NCBI RefSeq assembly: GCF_027924665.1
Contig: NZ_AP027043.1
Location: forward strand, 4,650,001 to 4,714,000
Direction of reading: 5' to 3'
Source: Flavobacterium sp. GSB-24
Lineage (GTDB): Bacteria; Bacteroidota; Bacteroidia; Flavobacteriales; Flavobacteriaceae
Length of the DNA: 64,000 nucleotides
Numbering within the stretch: the stretch's first letter is position 1; every line of letters starts with the position of its first letter. Of this stretch, positions 56,023-63,235 are shown piece after piece. Below the pieces are notes generated by a model. The model was given only the letters and a program-made list of their open reading frames with translations. It made no database searches and was not told the DNA's origin. Both the position numbers and the translations under genes were made by a program.

Positions 56023-56041
56023 GTGTCGTTGGTATAAATTT
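56023..56041 (+). promoter_or_regulatory. Operator-like site upstream of the sugar transporter
   Basis: GTGTCGTTGGTATAAATTTA matches the susC-proximal repeats (TGTCGTTGGTTTAAATTT) over almost its whole length and in the same orientation relative to the gene. A second clean copy is not visible; AACACTTTGTT 21 bp upstream is at best a degenerate half-site. AT-rich promoter-like sequence follows. Confidence 0.7.
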
Positions 56042-56137
56042 AACATTATTTATACCTTTTTATTTTTTTTTGATAATCCTAACAAATATATTTACGGTCT
56101 TCAAAAAACAATAAAATAAAAAATTAACCTTATTATT

Positions 56138-57607
56138 ATGAGTTCAGAAAATGTGCAAACCAAATGGGGGCAGTTTATCTCTTTGATAATCGTGTTCTTC
56201 TTTTGGGGTTTTGTTGGTTCTGCCAATGACATCCTGATTCCAGTATTCAAAAAAGTATTCACTTTATCTCAAGTACAATCACAATTAGTTGCTTGGGCAT
56301 TTTATGCTGCATACTTCGTAGGATCTATTATTTTCTTTTTAGTATCCTTGAAAATGGACGTTTTACAAAAATTCGGATATAAAAAAACCCTTTCAGCTGG
56401 TTTACTCCTTTCAGCAGTAGGATCATTTTTATTCATTCCAGCTGCAACAATGGAAAGTTTCCCATTCTTTTTAACAGCTTTATTTACTGTTGGTCTAGGA
56501 TTCTCAATACAACAAATTGTAGCTAACCCGCTAGCAATTAAAATGGGAAGCCCTGCAACTGGAGCGCACCGTTTAACATTAGCTGGAGGTATTAACTCAT
56601 TCGGAACAACAATTGGAGCTATCCTTTTAGGAATCGCTTTATTTGGAATGGGAGATAATAAAAACACTTCACTTTCATTAGAAGATATCAAATTACCTTT
56701 CATCATTCTTGGACTAGCATTTATTGTTGTAGCCATTTTTATGAACTTCTCTAAAATAGAAGATCCTGAAAAAGAAGAAGTTGAAGTAGTTAAAACAGCA
56801 CACGAAAAATTCAATATACTAGATTATCCACAACTATATTTAGGAATGTTAGGAATCTTCATTTATGTTGGAACTGAGGTTACTATCATTAGTAATTTAC
56901 CAGCTTTACTTCATACTGCAGAATTCGGAAACGTTCTAGAAGATGCCATTGCTCCATTCATTGCCCTATACTGGGGAAGTTTAATGATTGGCCGTTGGAA
57001 TGGTGGAGTTAACGTTTTCAACACTTCAAATCTTGTAAACACAGCATTGAAATTTATCGTTCCAGCTTTAGCATTTGGGGTTATTATTGGAGCAAATATC
57101 TTTGCTGCGCATGATGTTTCTTCATTCTACATCTACCCAATCTGGATCTTATTATTCATTGCAGTAAGTTTTGTAGGAGGTAAAAACGCAGGAAAAACTT
57201 TAATGCTTTTCGGAATCTCAGGTTTATTAATGATGATCTTAGGATTAGTATGGCCAAACCCAGAAATAGCTAAATTCTTCTTCATTTCAGGAGGATTATT
57301 CTTATCTATTATGTGGCCTTCAATCTTCGATTTAGCAATTGCAGGTTTAGGAAAAAACACAGGAAAAGCATCTTCTTTCTTAATCATGATGATTCTTGGA
57401 GGTGGTGTAATTCCATTAATTCAAGGAAGTATTTGCGACTTTGACATTTCTCACTCAGGAGGAATCTTCGGAATCACTTGGACACATTTCTCTTATATCG
57501 TACCGCTTTTAGGTTTTGCTTACTTAGGATTTTATGGCTATTACTGCCCAAAAATATTAAAAAGACAAGGTATCAACCACGTTGAAGGCGGTGGCGGAGG
57601 TCACTAA
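56138..57607 (+). CDS. nagP: Sugar MFS transporter (FucP/NagP type)
   Basis: A 489-residue inner-membrane transporter with 12 helices of the glucose/galactose-fucose permease group. Seen are FFFWGFVGSANDILIPVFKKVF, GLGFSIQQIVANPLAIKMG, LGMLGIFIYVGTEVTIISNLP and WPSIFDLAIAGLGKNTGKASSFLIM. In chitin loci such transporters carry GlcNAc into the cytoplasm (NagP). The C-terminus ends in a glycine-rich tail (VEGGGGGH). It is divergent from nothing and stands alone behind an operator-like site shared with susC. The terminator follows. Confidence 0.9.
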   Translation: MSSENVQTKWGQFISLIIVFFFWGFVGSANDILIPVFKKVFTLSQVQSQLVAWAFYAAYFVGSIIFFLVSLKMDVLQKFGYKKTLSAGLLLSAVGSFLFIPAATMESFPFFLTALFTVGLGFSIQQIVANPLAIKMGSPATGAHRLTLAGGINSFGTTIGAILLGIALFGMGDNKNTSLSLEDIKLPFIILGLAFIVVAIFMNFSKIEDPEKEEVEVVKTAHEKFNILDYPQLYLGMLGIFIYVGTEVTIISNLPALLHTAEFGNVLEDAIAPFIALYWGSLMIGRWNGGVNVFNTSNLVNTALKFIVPALAFGVIIGANIFAAHDVSSFYIYPIWILLFIAVSFVGGKNAGKTLMLFGISGLLMMILGLVWPNPEIAKFFFISGGLFLSIMWPSIFDLAIAGLGKNTGKASSFLIMMILGGGVIPLIQGSICDFDISHSGGIFGITWTHFSYIVPLLGFAYLGFYGYYCPKILKRQGINHVEGGGGGH

Positions 57608-57631
57608 ACTGTATAAAAAATCCAATTTTTT

Positions 57632-57675
57632 AAATTCCAAATTCCAATTTATAGTAATTGGGATTTGGAATTTTT
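57632..57675 (+). terminator. Terminator after the sugar transporter gene
   Basis: AAATTCCAAATTCCAATT pairs with AATTGGGATTTGGAATTT apart from one G-U pair, followed by a T-run. Confidence 0.8.
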
Positions 57676-57703
57676 ATTTTAACCAATAGTAATCGACATT
57701 AAT

Positions 57704-57735
57704 AACCTTAGAACCTTAGCATCTTAGAACCTTAA
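57704..57735. repeat. CTTAGAACCTTA direct repeats
   Basis: ACCTTAGAACCTTAGCATCTTAGAACCTTA: short direct copies of CTTAGAACCTTA. The same string appears near 29.17 kb. It is a small dispersed intergenic element. Confidence 0.45.
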
Positions 57736-57737
57736 TT

Positions 57738-58232
57738 TCACTTTGCATTAATAATATTGCTAAGATTCTTTTTAAAAACCGCTTTGTTTTCTGCCGTTAA
57801 AGAATAAATAACATCTTTATCAGCATGAACTATAACTTTGTTGATATCTGCCTTTAAAAGAGCATTAGGGTCTTTTATTTTCAATGTGCATGCACCATCA
57901 AAAAAGCCATCATCCTCAATAATCTTTCTGGCTTCAATGACAGATCCATCACTCAGAACTGCAGAAATAGTCATTTCTTTATTTAACGTTTTCGCATAAA
58001 AACCATCCATAACCAAAAGCAGTCTATAACTGTTCTTCATTTCAGGACCTCTAAATTCGTGCCGCGTAATATTGTAACGTAGACCTTTAGCGAGGGTTTG
58101 AAATTTCACAGAAGAATCCAACTCGTAAGTTGCGACGTCGCCTGCATCGTTTACAGAAGTAATAACTTTTGCCTGAGCATTTACTGAAAAGCTAGCTGCA
58201 AAAAAAGACAACAATATCAATATAGCTTTCAT
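57738..58232 (-). CDS. Secreted protein of unknown function
   Basis: A 164-residue exported protein. The ATG of MKAILILLSFFAASFSVNAQ is the start; the longer frame uses TTG. The mature part is beta-rich (VITSVNDAGDVATYELDSSVKF, LRYNITRHEFRGPEMKNSYRLLLVMDGF), followed by DDGFFDGACTLKIKDPNALLKADINKVIVHADKDVIYSL. I recognise no family. It sits downstream of the Fsa gene but a terminator separates them, so it is probably transcribed alone. Confidence 0.7.
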   Translation of the reverse strand: MKAILILLSFFAASFSVNAQAKVITSVNDAGDVATYELDSSVKFQTLAKGLRYNITRHEFRGPEMKNSYRLLLVMDGFYAKTLNKEMTISAVLSDGSVIEARKIIEDDGFFDGACTLKIKDPNALLKADINKVIVHADKDVIYSLTAENKAVFKKNLSNIINAK

Positions 58233-58262
58233 ATTCAACTATTTAAGGTTCATATAAAAGTA

Positions 58263-58302
58263 AAAAAAATCGTCTCTTCTCGTTAGAAAAAAGACGATTT
58301 TA
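58263..58302 (-). terminator. Terminator after the Fsa/transaldolase gene
   Basis: On the minus strand AAAATCGTCT, loop, AGACGATTTTTTTT gives a 10-bp stem with a long T-run about 20 bases beyond the stop. Confidence 0.85.
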
Positions 58303-58322
58303 ATTTTATAAGTATTTGAGAA

Positions 58323-58979
58323 TTATTTATTTCCCTTCTCAAAGTCAGCTACGAACTGCGCTAAACCGATATCAGTTAAAGGATGTTTCAACAATCCGTA
58401 AATTGCAGAAAGAGGTCCAGTCATAACATCAGCGCCAATTTTTGCACAATTTACAATATGCATTGTATGACGTACAGAAGCTGCTAAAATTTGAGTCTCG
58501 TAACCGTAGTTATCATAAACTTCTCTAATTTCCTGAATTAAATTCAATCCATCAGTAGAAATATCATCTAAACGTCCAACAAAAGGAGAAACATACGTAG
58601 CACCAGCCTTAGCAGCTAAAAGTGCTTGTCCTACAGAGAAAACAAGAGTAACGTTTGTTTTAATTCCTTTATCAGAAAAATATTTTGCCGCCATAACACC
58701 TTCTTTAGTCATAGGAAGTTTTACAACGATTTGGTCATGTAATTCAGCCAGCTCCTCACCTTCTTTAACCATTCCGTCAAAATCAAGGGCATTAACTTCA
58801 GCACTTACATCACCTTCTACAAGATTGCAAATATCAACATAATGCTTTAAAATGTTGTTTTTTCCGGTAATTCCTTCTTTTGCCATCAAAGATGGGTTAG
58901 TTGTTACACCATCCAAAACACCTAAAGCTTGTGCTTCTTTAATTTGAGCTAAATTAGCTGTGTCAATAAAAAATTTCAT
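58323..58979 (-). CDS. fsa: Fructose-6-phosphate aldolase / small transaldolase (TalC-FSA type)
   Basis: A 218-residue TIM-barrel enzyme of the short transaldolase family. The start [36 protein letters not shown] is diagnostic. The Schiff-base lysine is in [10 protein letters not shown], and [30 protein letters not shown] and [12 protein letters not shown] complete the barrel. Such proteins act either as transaldolase or as fructose-6-P aldolase; the sequence alone does not decide. A possibly structured leader precedes the gene. Confidence 0.94.
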   Translation of the reverse strand: MKFFIDTANLAQIKEAQALGVLDGVTTNPSLMAKEGITGKNNILKHYVDICNLVEGDVSAEVNALDFDGMVKEGEELAELHDQIVVKLPMTKEGVMAAKYFSDKGIKTNVTLVFSVGQALLAAKAGATYVSPFVGRLDDISTDGLNLIQEIREVYDNYGYETQILAASVRHTMHIVNCAKIGADVMTGPLSAIYGLLKHPLTDIGLAQFVADFEKGNK

Positions 58980-59285
58980 AATTTATATTATTTAAATTGT
59001 GTTGATTAACTGGGCGTGACCACATTTATAAAAGGCGCACTCAGCAGAACGATTACTAAGTACCTTTTTTTAATCTGGCTGGATTATCCACTCCGACTCT
59101 GCGGATCAGCTTCTATCCCTCACGCAAATTCAGCTGCAAAATTACGAAATCAATACCAATAACAATTTCAAAAACCAAATCAATTTGCAAATTTCATTAA
59201 AATTCACAAAATAAATTGCAAACAATAATTTTACTTAATTTTAAAAATCTGGCTTAATGTTTCAAATTCGGCTAAAACGTAATCA
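58980..59285 (-). other. Gene-free leader of the Fsa gene with a candidate structured RNA
   Basis: No reading frame fits. On the minus strand the segment 59125-59014 is much more GC-rich than its surroundings. It is closed by GCGTGA and TCACGC and holds possible inner stems (ATCC...GGAT, GATTA...TAATC, GCAGA...TCTGC). It ends 34 bases before the ATG. It may be an untranslated regulatory leader or a small RNA. I cannot match it to a known riboswitch class. The remaining bases are plain AT-rich sequence. Confidence 0.4.
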
Positions 59286-59492
59286 CTATAAACTCCCCGA
59301 AGAATTTTTTCTGTTTAATTCTTTCAATTCATCTCTAATTTCTTGAAGAACCGCAAGTGTCTCTTCTTTCTGAATTTCAGAATTATTAATCTTATCACTT
59401 AAAGCACTTAAGATCCTGCGAATTACAAACCAAATAAACAGAAAAATTAAAACAGCAAAAATAGTAGGCAAAAACTCTGAAATCTTATCCAT
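59286..59492 (-). CDS. Small single-helix membrane protein
   Basis: A 68-residue protein with one membrane helix (about 8-28, LPTIFAVLIFLFIWFVIRRI). A charged, probably coiled-coil tail follows (NNSEIQKEETLAVLQEIRDELKELNRK). It lies 4 bp after the SDR gene on the same strand, so they form an operon. No function is known. Confidence 0.7.
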   Translation of the reverse strand: MDKISEFLPTIFAVLIFLFIWFVIRRILSALSDKINNSEIQKEETLAVLQEIRDELKELNRKNSSGSL

Positions 59493-59496
59493 AGTA

Positions 59497-60300
59497 TTAC
59501 AATTTATAATGATTCATTAACATTTTTTCGTATATCTTATCTGGAAGAGCACGTTTTAAAACGATCGAAAACTTCTGCATAAAAGCACCAACTTTATAAT
59601 GCACGTTTGGCTTTTTGGTCTGAATAATTTTGTAAACTGCCTCAGCCATTTCATTCGGATTACTTCCTGCGTCAACATGATCATTCATCGTTGCCAAAAC
59701 CTCTCCGTAAACTTTTTCGTAAGCAGAATCTTTAATAACTGGCGCATGATAACGGCCAGCAGCAATATTTGTAGCAAAATCTCCAGGCGCAACATTGGTA
59801 ATTTCAATTCCAAAAGATTTAACTTCCATTCTTAAAGCTTCAGTAATCAATTCTAAAGCCCCTTTTGATGCCGAATAAACACTTCTGTAAGGAAGTCCCA
59901 TATAACCTGCAATAGAAGTAATATTTATAATAAGTCCAGAATTTTGTTTACGCATTTGCGGTAAAGCAGCTTTCATTACTTCAATTGGTCCAAAAAAATT
60001 AGTCTCAAAATTATTTCGGATTTCCTCAGTCGGAATTTCTTCTAAAGGCCCTGTAATTCCAACTCCAGCATTATTTATAACAATATCTAATCTACCAGAA
60101 GTTTCAATAATTTTAGAAACTGCTTTCTGAATAGAATCAGAATTTCGTACATCTAAAGCCACCAAAGGGAAAACTGAATTTAAAACTTTCTCAGGATTTC
60201 TGCTGGTTCCATACACAACAAAACCTTTTTGATGTAAAAATTCACCAATAGATTTTCCAATCCCTGATGATCCTCCAGTAATTAAAACGACTTTATTCAT
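59497..60300 (-). CDS. SDR-family oxidoreductase
   Basis: A 267-residue classical short-chain dehydrogenase. The NAD(P)-binding TGGSSGIG lies at residues 8-15, NNAG near 88-91, the catalytic serine in ITSIAGYMG, and YSASK near 150-154. The pattern TSR after the first strand (VVYGTSRN) suggests NADP(H) preference. The substrate is unknown. The start ATG is preceded by AT-rich sequence, and a small membrane-protein gene follows after 4 bp. Confidence 0.93.
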   Translation of the reverse strand: MNKVVLITGGSSGIGKSIGEFLHQKGFVVYGTSRNPEKVLNSVFPLVALDVRNSDSIQKAVSKIIETSGRLDIVINNAGVGITGPLEEIPTEEIRNNFETNFFGPIEVMKAALPQMRKQNSGLIINITSIAGYMGLPYRSVYSASKGALELITEALRMEVKSFGIEITNVAPGDFATNIAAGRYHAPVIKDSAYEKVYGEVLATMNDHVDAGSNPNEMAEAVYKIIQTKKPNVHYKVGAFMQKFSIVLKRALPDKIYEKMLMNHYKL

Positions 60301-60457
60301 TTTGAAAAATTATGAGTTTTGAGTTATAAGTTATGAGTTGGTTCATTGAGGTAAAATTTCAACCTCTAACTAATAACTTTTAACTTTACGAAGTCCCAAA
60401 AATAAAAAAATCCTCCTGATAAGGAAGATTACAAATTAAATTTATTCTAAAAAAAAA

Positions 60458-60551
60458 TGGCAAGCGACCTACATCGCACCGCTCAACCACGTACCCTTGC
60501 TATGTTCCCATCCTGGGGGAGTCTGCAGGAGCTGGTCGTGTAGGACTTGCC
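60458..60551 (-). ncRNA. ffs: SRP 4.5S RNA
   Basis: The RNA of the signal recognition particle, partner of Ffh. On the minus strand the tip reads CAGG-AUG-GGAA-CAU-AGCA, the exact architecture of the Ffh-binding domain (E. coli CAGG-UCC-GGAA-GGA-AGCA). The ends pair as GGCAAG/CTTGCC and CCTACA/TGTAGG to form one long hairpin. A TATATTTG -7 box (60556-60563) is placed to start transcription right at the 5' GGCAAG. A T-run follows the 3' end. Confidence 0.93.
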
Positions 60552-60555
60552 GGTG

Positions 60556-60580
60556 CAAATATACAACCTTTTTATATTTT
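60556..60580 (-). promoter_or_regulatory. ffs promoter
   Basis: Minus-strand CTTG, 19 bases, TATATTTG: a good Bacteroidota promoter whose -7 box ends 5 bp before the SRP RNA. Confidence 0.7.
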
Positions 60581-60589
60581 TGCAAGACC

Positions 60590-60621
60590 TTTGTTGCTAT
60601 AAAAATATCGTTGTATATTGG
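60590..60621 (+). promoter_or_regulatory. Promoter of the glutaminyl cyclase gene
   Basis: TTTG, 20 bases, TATATTGG on the plus strand, ending 19 bp before the ATG. It is back-to-back with the ffs promoter. Confidence 0.7.
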
Positions 60622-60640
60622 CTTATTCAAATTTTAAACT

Positions 60641-61690
60641 ATGAAAAAATATAACTTCCTAACTTTCATTTTATTAGGAATCACATTAATTGGATGTGGA
60701 GACACAAAAAAAGGTGAAAATTCTTTGTTTACTATCGACGATTCTGCTTTTCCGGCTCATTTTACGCAAAAAGAATCAGTTTCAATTGGAATTTTAAACC
60801 CAAATTCGAAAGAAATTGACAGTATTGCTTACTTTGTAAATGATAAAAGAGTAGGAAGCACAAAAGGTGCTGAGAAATTTAAATTTGATTTAAAAGAACA
60901 AAAACTAGGTTATCAATACTTAAAAGCTACTGCCTATTTTGGCGGCGATTCTTCAGATGCTACTAAAAGAATTGAAGTGATTTCTGATATTGAACCAAAA
61001 CTATTAAAATACAAAGTAGTAAATACTTTTCCCCATGATACTACAGCATTTACAGAAGGTTTAGAATTTCATGACGGAAGACTTTTTGAAAGTACAGGAC
61101 AAAAAGAAGATTCTTATTTTAGAGAAGTAGACTATAAAACAGGAAAAGTGATTAAACAAGTGGATCTTCCTAAAGAATATTTTGGAGAAGGAATCACTTT
61201 TTTCAATGGTAAAATCTACCAACTATCATGGCAGGAAAAAACTGGTTTTATTTATGATGCCAATACTTTTAAGCTAGAAAAAACCTTTAAATACGATAAA
61301 GATATCGAAGGCTGGGGAATGACACATGATGATAAATACATTTATCATTCTGACGGAACAGAAAAAATCTGGAAAATGGATCCAGCTACTCAAAAGTTGA
61401 TTGACTACATAAACGTTTACTCTGGATCTGCAAAAATTAAAGCTATTAATGAGTTAGAACTAATCAACGGAAAATTCTATGTAAATGTTTGGCAGAAAGA
61501 TGCGATTGCTGTTGTAAATCCGACTTCTGGAGCTGTTGAAGGAATATTAAATCTTTCAGATCTGCGCAAATCTATTAAAGCTAAAAATGCAGAAGTCCTT
61601 AATGGAATTGCCTATAATCCTGCTACGAAAACTATTTTTGTTACTGGAAAATACTGGGACAAAATTTTTGAAATAACAGTTTCAGAATAA
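60641..61690 (+). CDS. Glutaminyl-peptide cyclotransferase lipoprotein
   Basis: A 349-residue lipoprotein; MKKYNFLTFILLGITLIGC places the lipidated Cys at 19. Residues about 20-110 form a beta-sandwich module. Residues about 115-349 are a five-bladed beta-propeller of the plant/bacterial glutamine cyclotransferase family: FPHDTTAFTEGLEFHDGRLFESTG, EYFGEGITFFNGKIYQLSWQE and ELELINGKFYVNVWQKD, with the conserved FTEGL and ELE. The enzyme converts N-terminal glutamine to pyroglutamate, which matters in Bacteroidota because signal-peptide cleavage often leaves an N-terminal Gln. Confidence 0.93.
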   Translation: MKKYNFLTFILLGITLIGCGDTKKGENSLFTIDDSAFPAHFTQKESVSIGILNPNSKEIDSIAYFVNDKRVGSTKGAEKFKFDLKEQKLGYQYLKATAYFGGDSSDATKRIEVISDIEPKLLKYKVVNTFPHDTTAFTEGLEFHDGRLFESTGQKEDSYFREVDYKTGKVIKQVDLPKEYFGEGITFFNGKIYQLSWQEKTGFIYDANTFKLEKTFKYDKDIEGWGMTHDDKYIYHSDGTEKIWKMDPATQKLIDYINVYSGSAKIKAINELELINGKFYVNVWQKDAIAVVNPTSGAVEGILNLSDLRKSIKAKNAEVLNGIAYNPATKTIFVTGKYWDKIFEITVSE

Positions 61691-61732
61691 TTTTGAAATA
61701 AAATTTCAAAATTTTAATTTCAAAATCTAAAC

Positions 61733-61785
61733 ATGAATTTCACAGATTTCACGGATTAGTTCGTGATAATTTGTGAAATTTGTGC
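61733..61785. repeat. Degenerate inverted repeat (CACAGATTTCAC type)
   Basis: GAATTTCACAGATTTCAC pairs imperfectly with GTGAAATTTGTG about 25 bases on. It resembles the perfect 22-bp repeat near 13.7 kb. It lies within the possible leader of hutI. Confidence 0.5.
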
Positions 61786-61822
61786 TTTTATAGACTTATC
61801 TAAATATAACAAACTCATATTA

Positions 61823-63061
61823 ATGGTTACTTTAATTACCAACATACAAGAATTACTACAAGTTCGAGAAACTTCAATTGATAAGGTTTCAGGTTCTGAA
61901 ATGGCTCAACTTCCAACAATTAAAAATGCTTTTCTAGTTTTAAAAGACAATCTAATTGCTGATTTTGGTTTAATGAAAGATCTTCCTGAAATTAAAGCTG
62001 ATAAAATTATTGATGCTATGGGCAAAGTTGTTCTTCCTTCTTGGTGCGACAGTCACACGCATATTGTCTACGCAGGAAATCGCGAACAAGAATTTGTGGA
62101 CCGTATTAACGGACTTTCGTATGAAGAAATAGCAAATCGCGGAGGCGGTATTTTAAATTCGGCTAAAAAACTCAACGAAACTTCTGAAGAAGAAATCTAC
62201 AAACAGTCAAAACTTCGCCTGGAAGAAGTTATGCATTTAGGAACTGGTGCTGTTGAAATAAAATCTGGATATGGGCTAACTATTGAAGGAGAATTGAAAA
62301 TGCTTCGTGTTATTAAAAAACTGGCTGAAAATTATCCAATTTCAATTAAAGCTACATTTTTAGGAGCGCATGCTTTTCCAACGCATTATAAAGAAAATAA
62401 AGCTGGATATATTGAAGAAATCATCACTAAAATGATTCCAGAAATTGCTCAAAATAAATTAGCCGAATATGTAGATGTATTTTGTGAAAGCGGTTACTTT
62501 TCTGTGGAAGAAACCGAAAAAATTATGCAGGCAGGAATTCAATTTGGTCTAAAACCAAAAATTCATGTCAATCAATTTAATTCTATTGGCGGCATTCAGG
62601 CTGGTATTAAATTTAAGGCCCTTTCTGTAGATCATCTAGAAGTTATGACATCAGAAGACATTGAAGCTTTAAAAGATAGCGAGACAATGCCTGTAGCCTT
62701 GCCGTCTTGTTCCTACTTTTTAAGCATTCCGTACACGCCCGCACGTGAAATGATTAAAGCAGGCTTACCTTTGGCTTTAGCAACAGATTTCAATCCTGGT
62801 TCTACTCCATCTGGAAACATGAATTTTGTTGTTGCAACGGCTTGTATCAAGATGAAAATGACACCAGAAGAAGCAATTAATGCTGCAACAATAAACGGTG
62901 CTTATGCCATGGGACTTTCAGAAACGCATGGAAGTATTACAAAAGGCAAAAAAGCCAATCTGATTCTAACAAAACCCATTTCTTCTTATTACCAAATTCC
63001 TTATGCCTTTGGAAGCAATCTTATAGAATCTGTTTTTGTTGAAGGAAAAATTCTAGAATAA
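61823..63061 (+). CDS. hutI: Imidazolonepropionase
   Basis: A 412-residue zinc hydrolase of the amidohydrolase superfamily that opens the imidazolone ring, third step of histidine breakdown. The start is the ATG of MVTLITNIQELL; the longer frame adds 20 residues read from repeat DNA. Metal-ligand histidines are in CDSHTHIVYAGNR. EIKSGYGLTIEGELKMLRVI, FLGAHAFPTHYKE, HVNQFNSIGG and LATDFNPGSTPSGNM are family hallmarks. No other hut genes are in the window. Confidence 0.96.
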   Translation: MVTLITNIQELLQVRETSIDKVSGSEMAQLPTIKNAFLVLKDNLIADFGLMKDLPEIKADKIIDAMGKVVLPSWCDSHTHIVYAGNREQEFVDRINGLSYEEIANRGGGILNSAKKLNETSEEEIYKQSKLRLEEVMHLGTGAVEIKSGYGLTIEGELKMLRVIKKLAENYPISIKATFLGAHAFPTHYKENKAGYIEEIITKMIPEIAQNKLAEYVDVFCESGYFSVEETEKIMQAGIQFGLKPKIHVNQFNSIGGIQAGIKFKALSVDHLEVMTSEDIEALKDSETMPVALPSCSYFLSIPYTPAREMIKAGLPLALATDFNPGSTPSGNMNFVVATACIKMKMTPEEAINAATINGAYAMGLSETHGSITKGKKANLILTKPISSYYQIPYAFGSNLIESVFVEGKILE

Positions 63062-63101
63062 ACAATTATTCTTTTTACAAAATAAATCATTCCAAACATA
63101 A

Positions 63102-63121
63102 CCCGTAGTTTCAACTACGGG
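63102..63121. repeat. CCCGTAGT/ACTACGGG hairpin
   Basis: A perfect 8-bp stem with loop TTCA about 40 bases after hutI. It has no T-run, so it is more likely a small intergenic palindrome than a terminator. Confidence 0.55.
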
Positions 63122-63173
63122 AAACTTACAGTTCTCCGAACAGTGACAAAAGCATTCAAATTTACCCATAAAA

Positions 63174-63200
63174 AAAGGCCTGTGAAAATCACAGACCTTT
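63174..63200 (-). terminator. Terminator of the coiled-coil protein gene
   Basis: On the minus strand AAAGGTCTGTGA, loop TTT, TCACAGGCCTTT then more T: an almost perfect stem about 35 bases after the stop codon. Confidence 0.85.
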
Positions 63201-63235
63201 AATATCTAAGTGGTATTATATCCCTTTGGCAGAAA

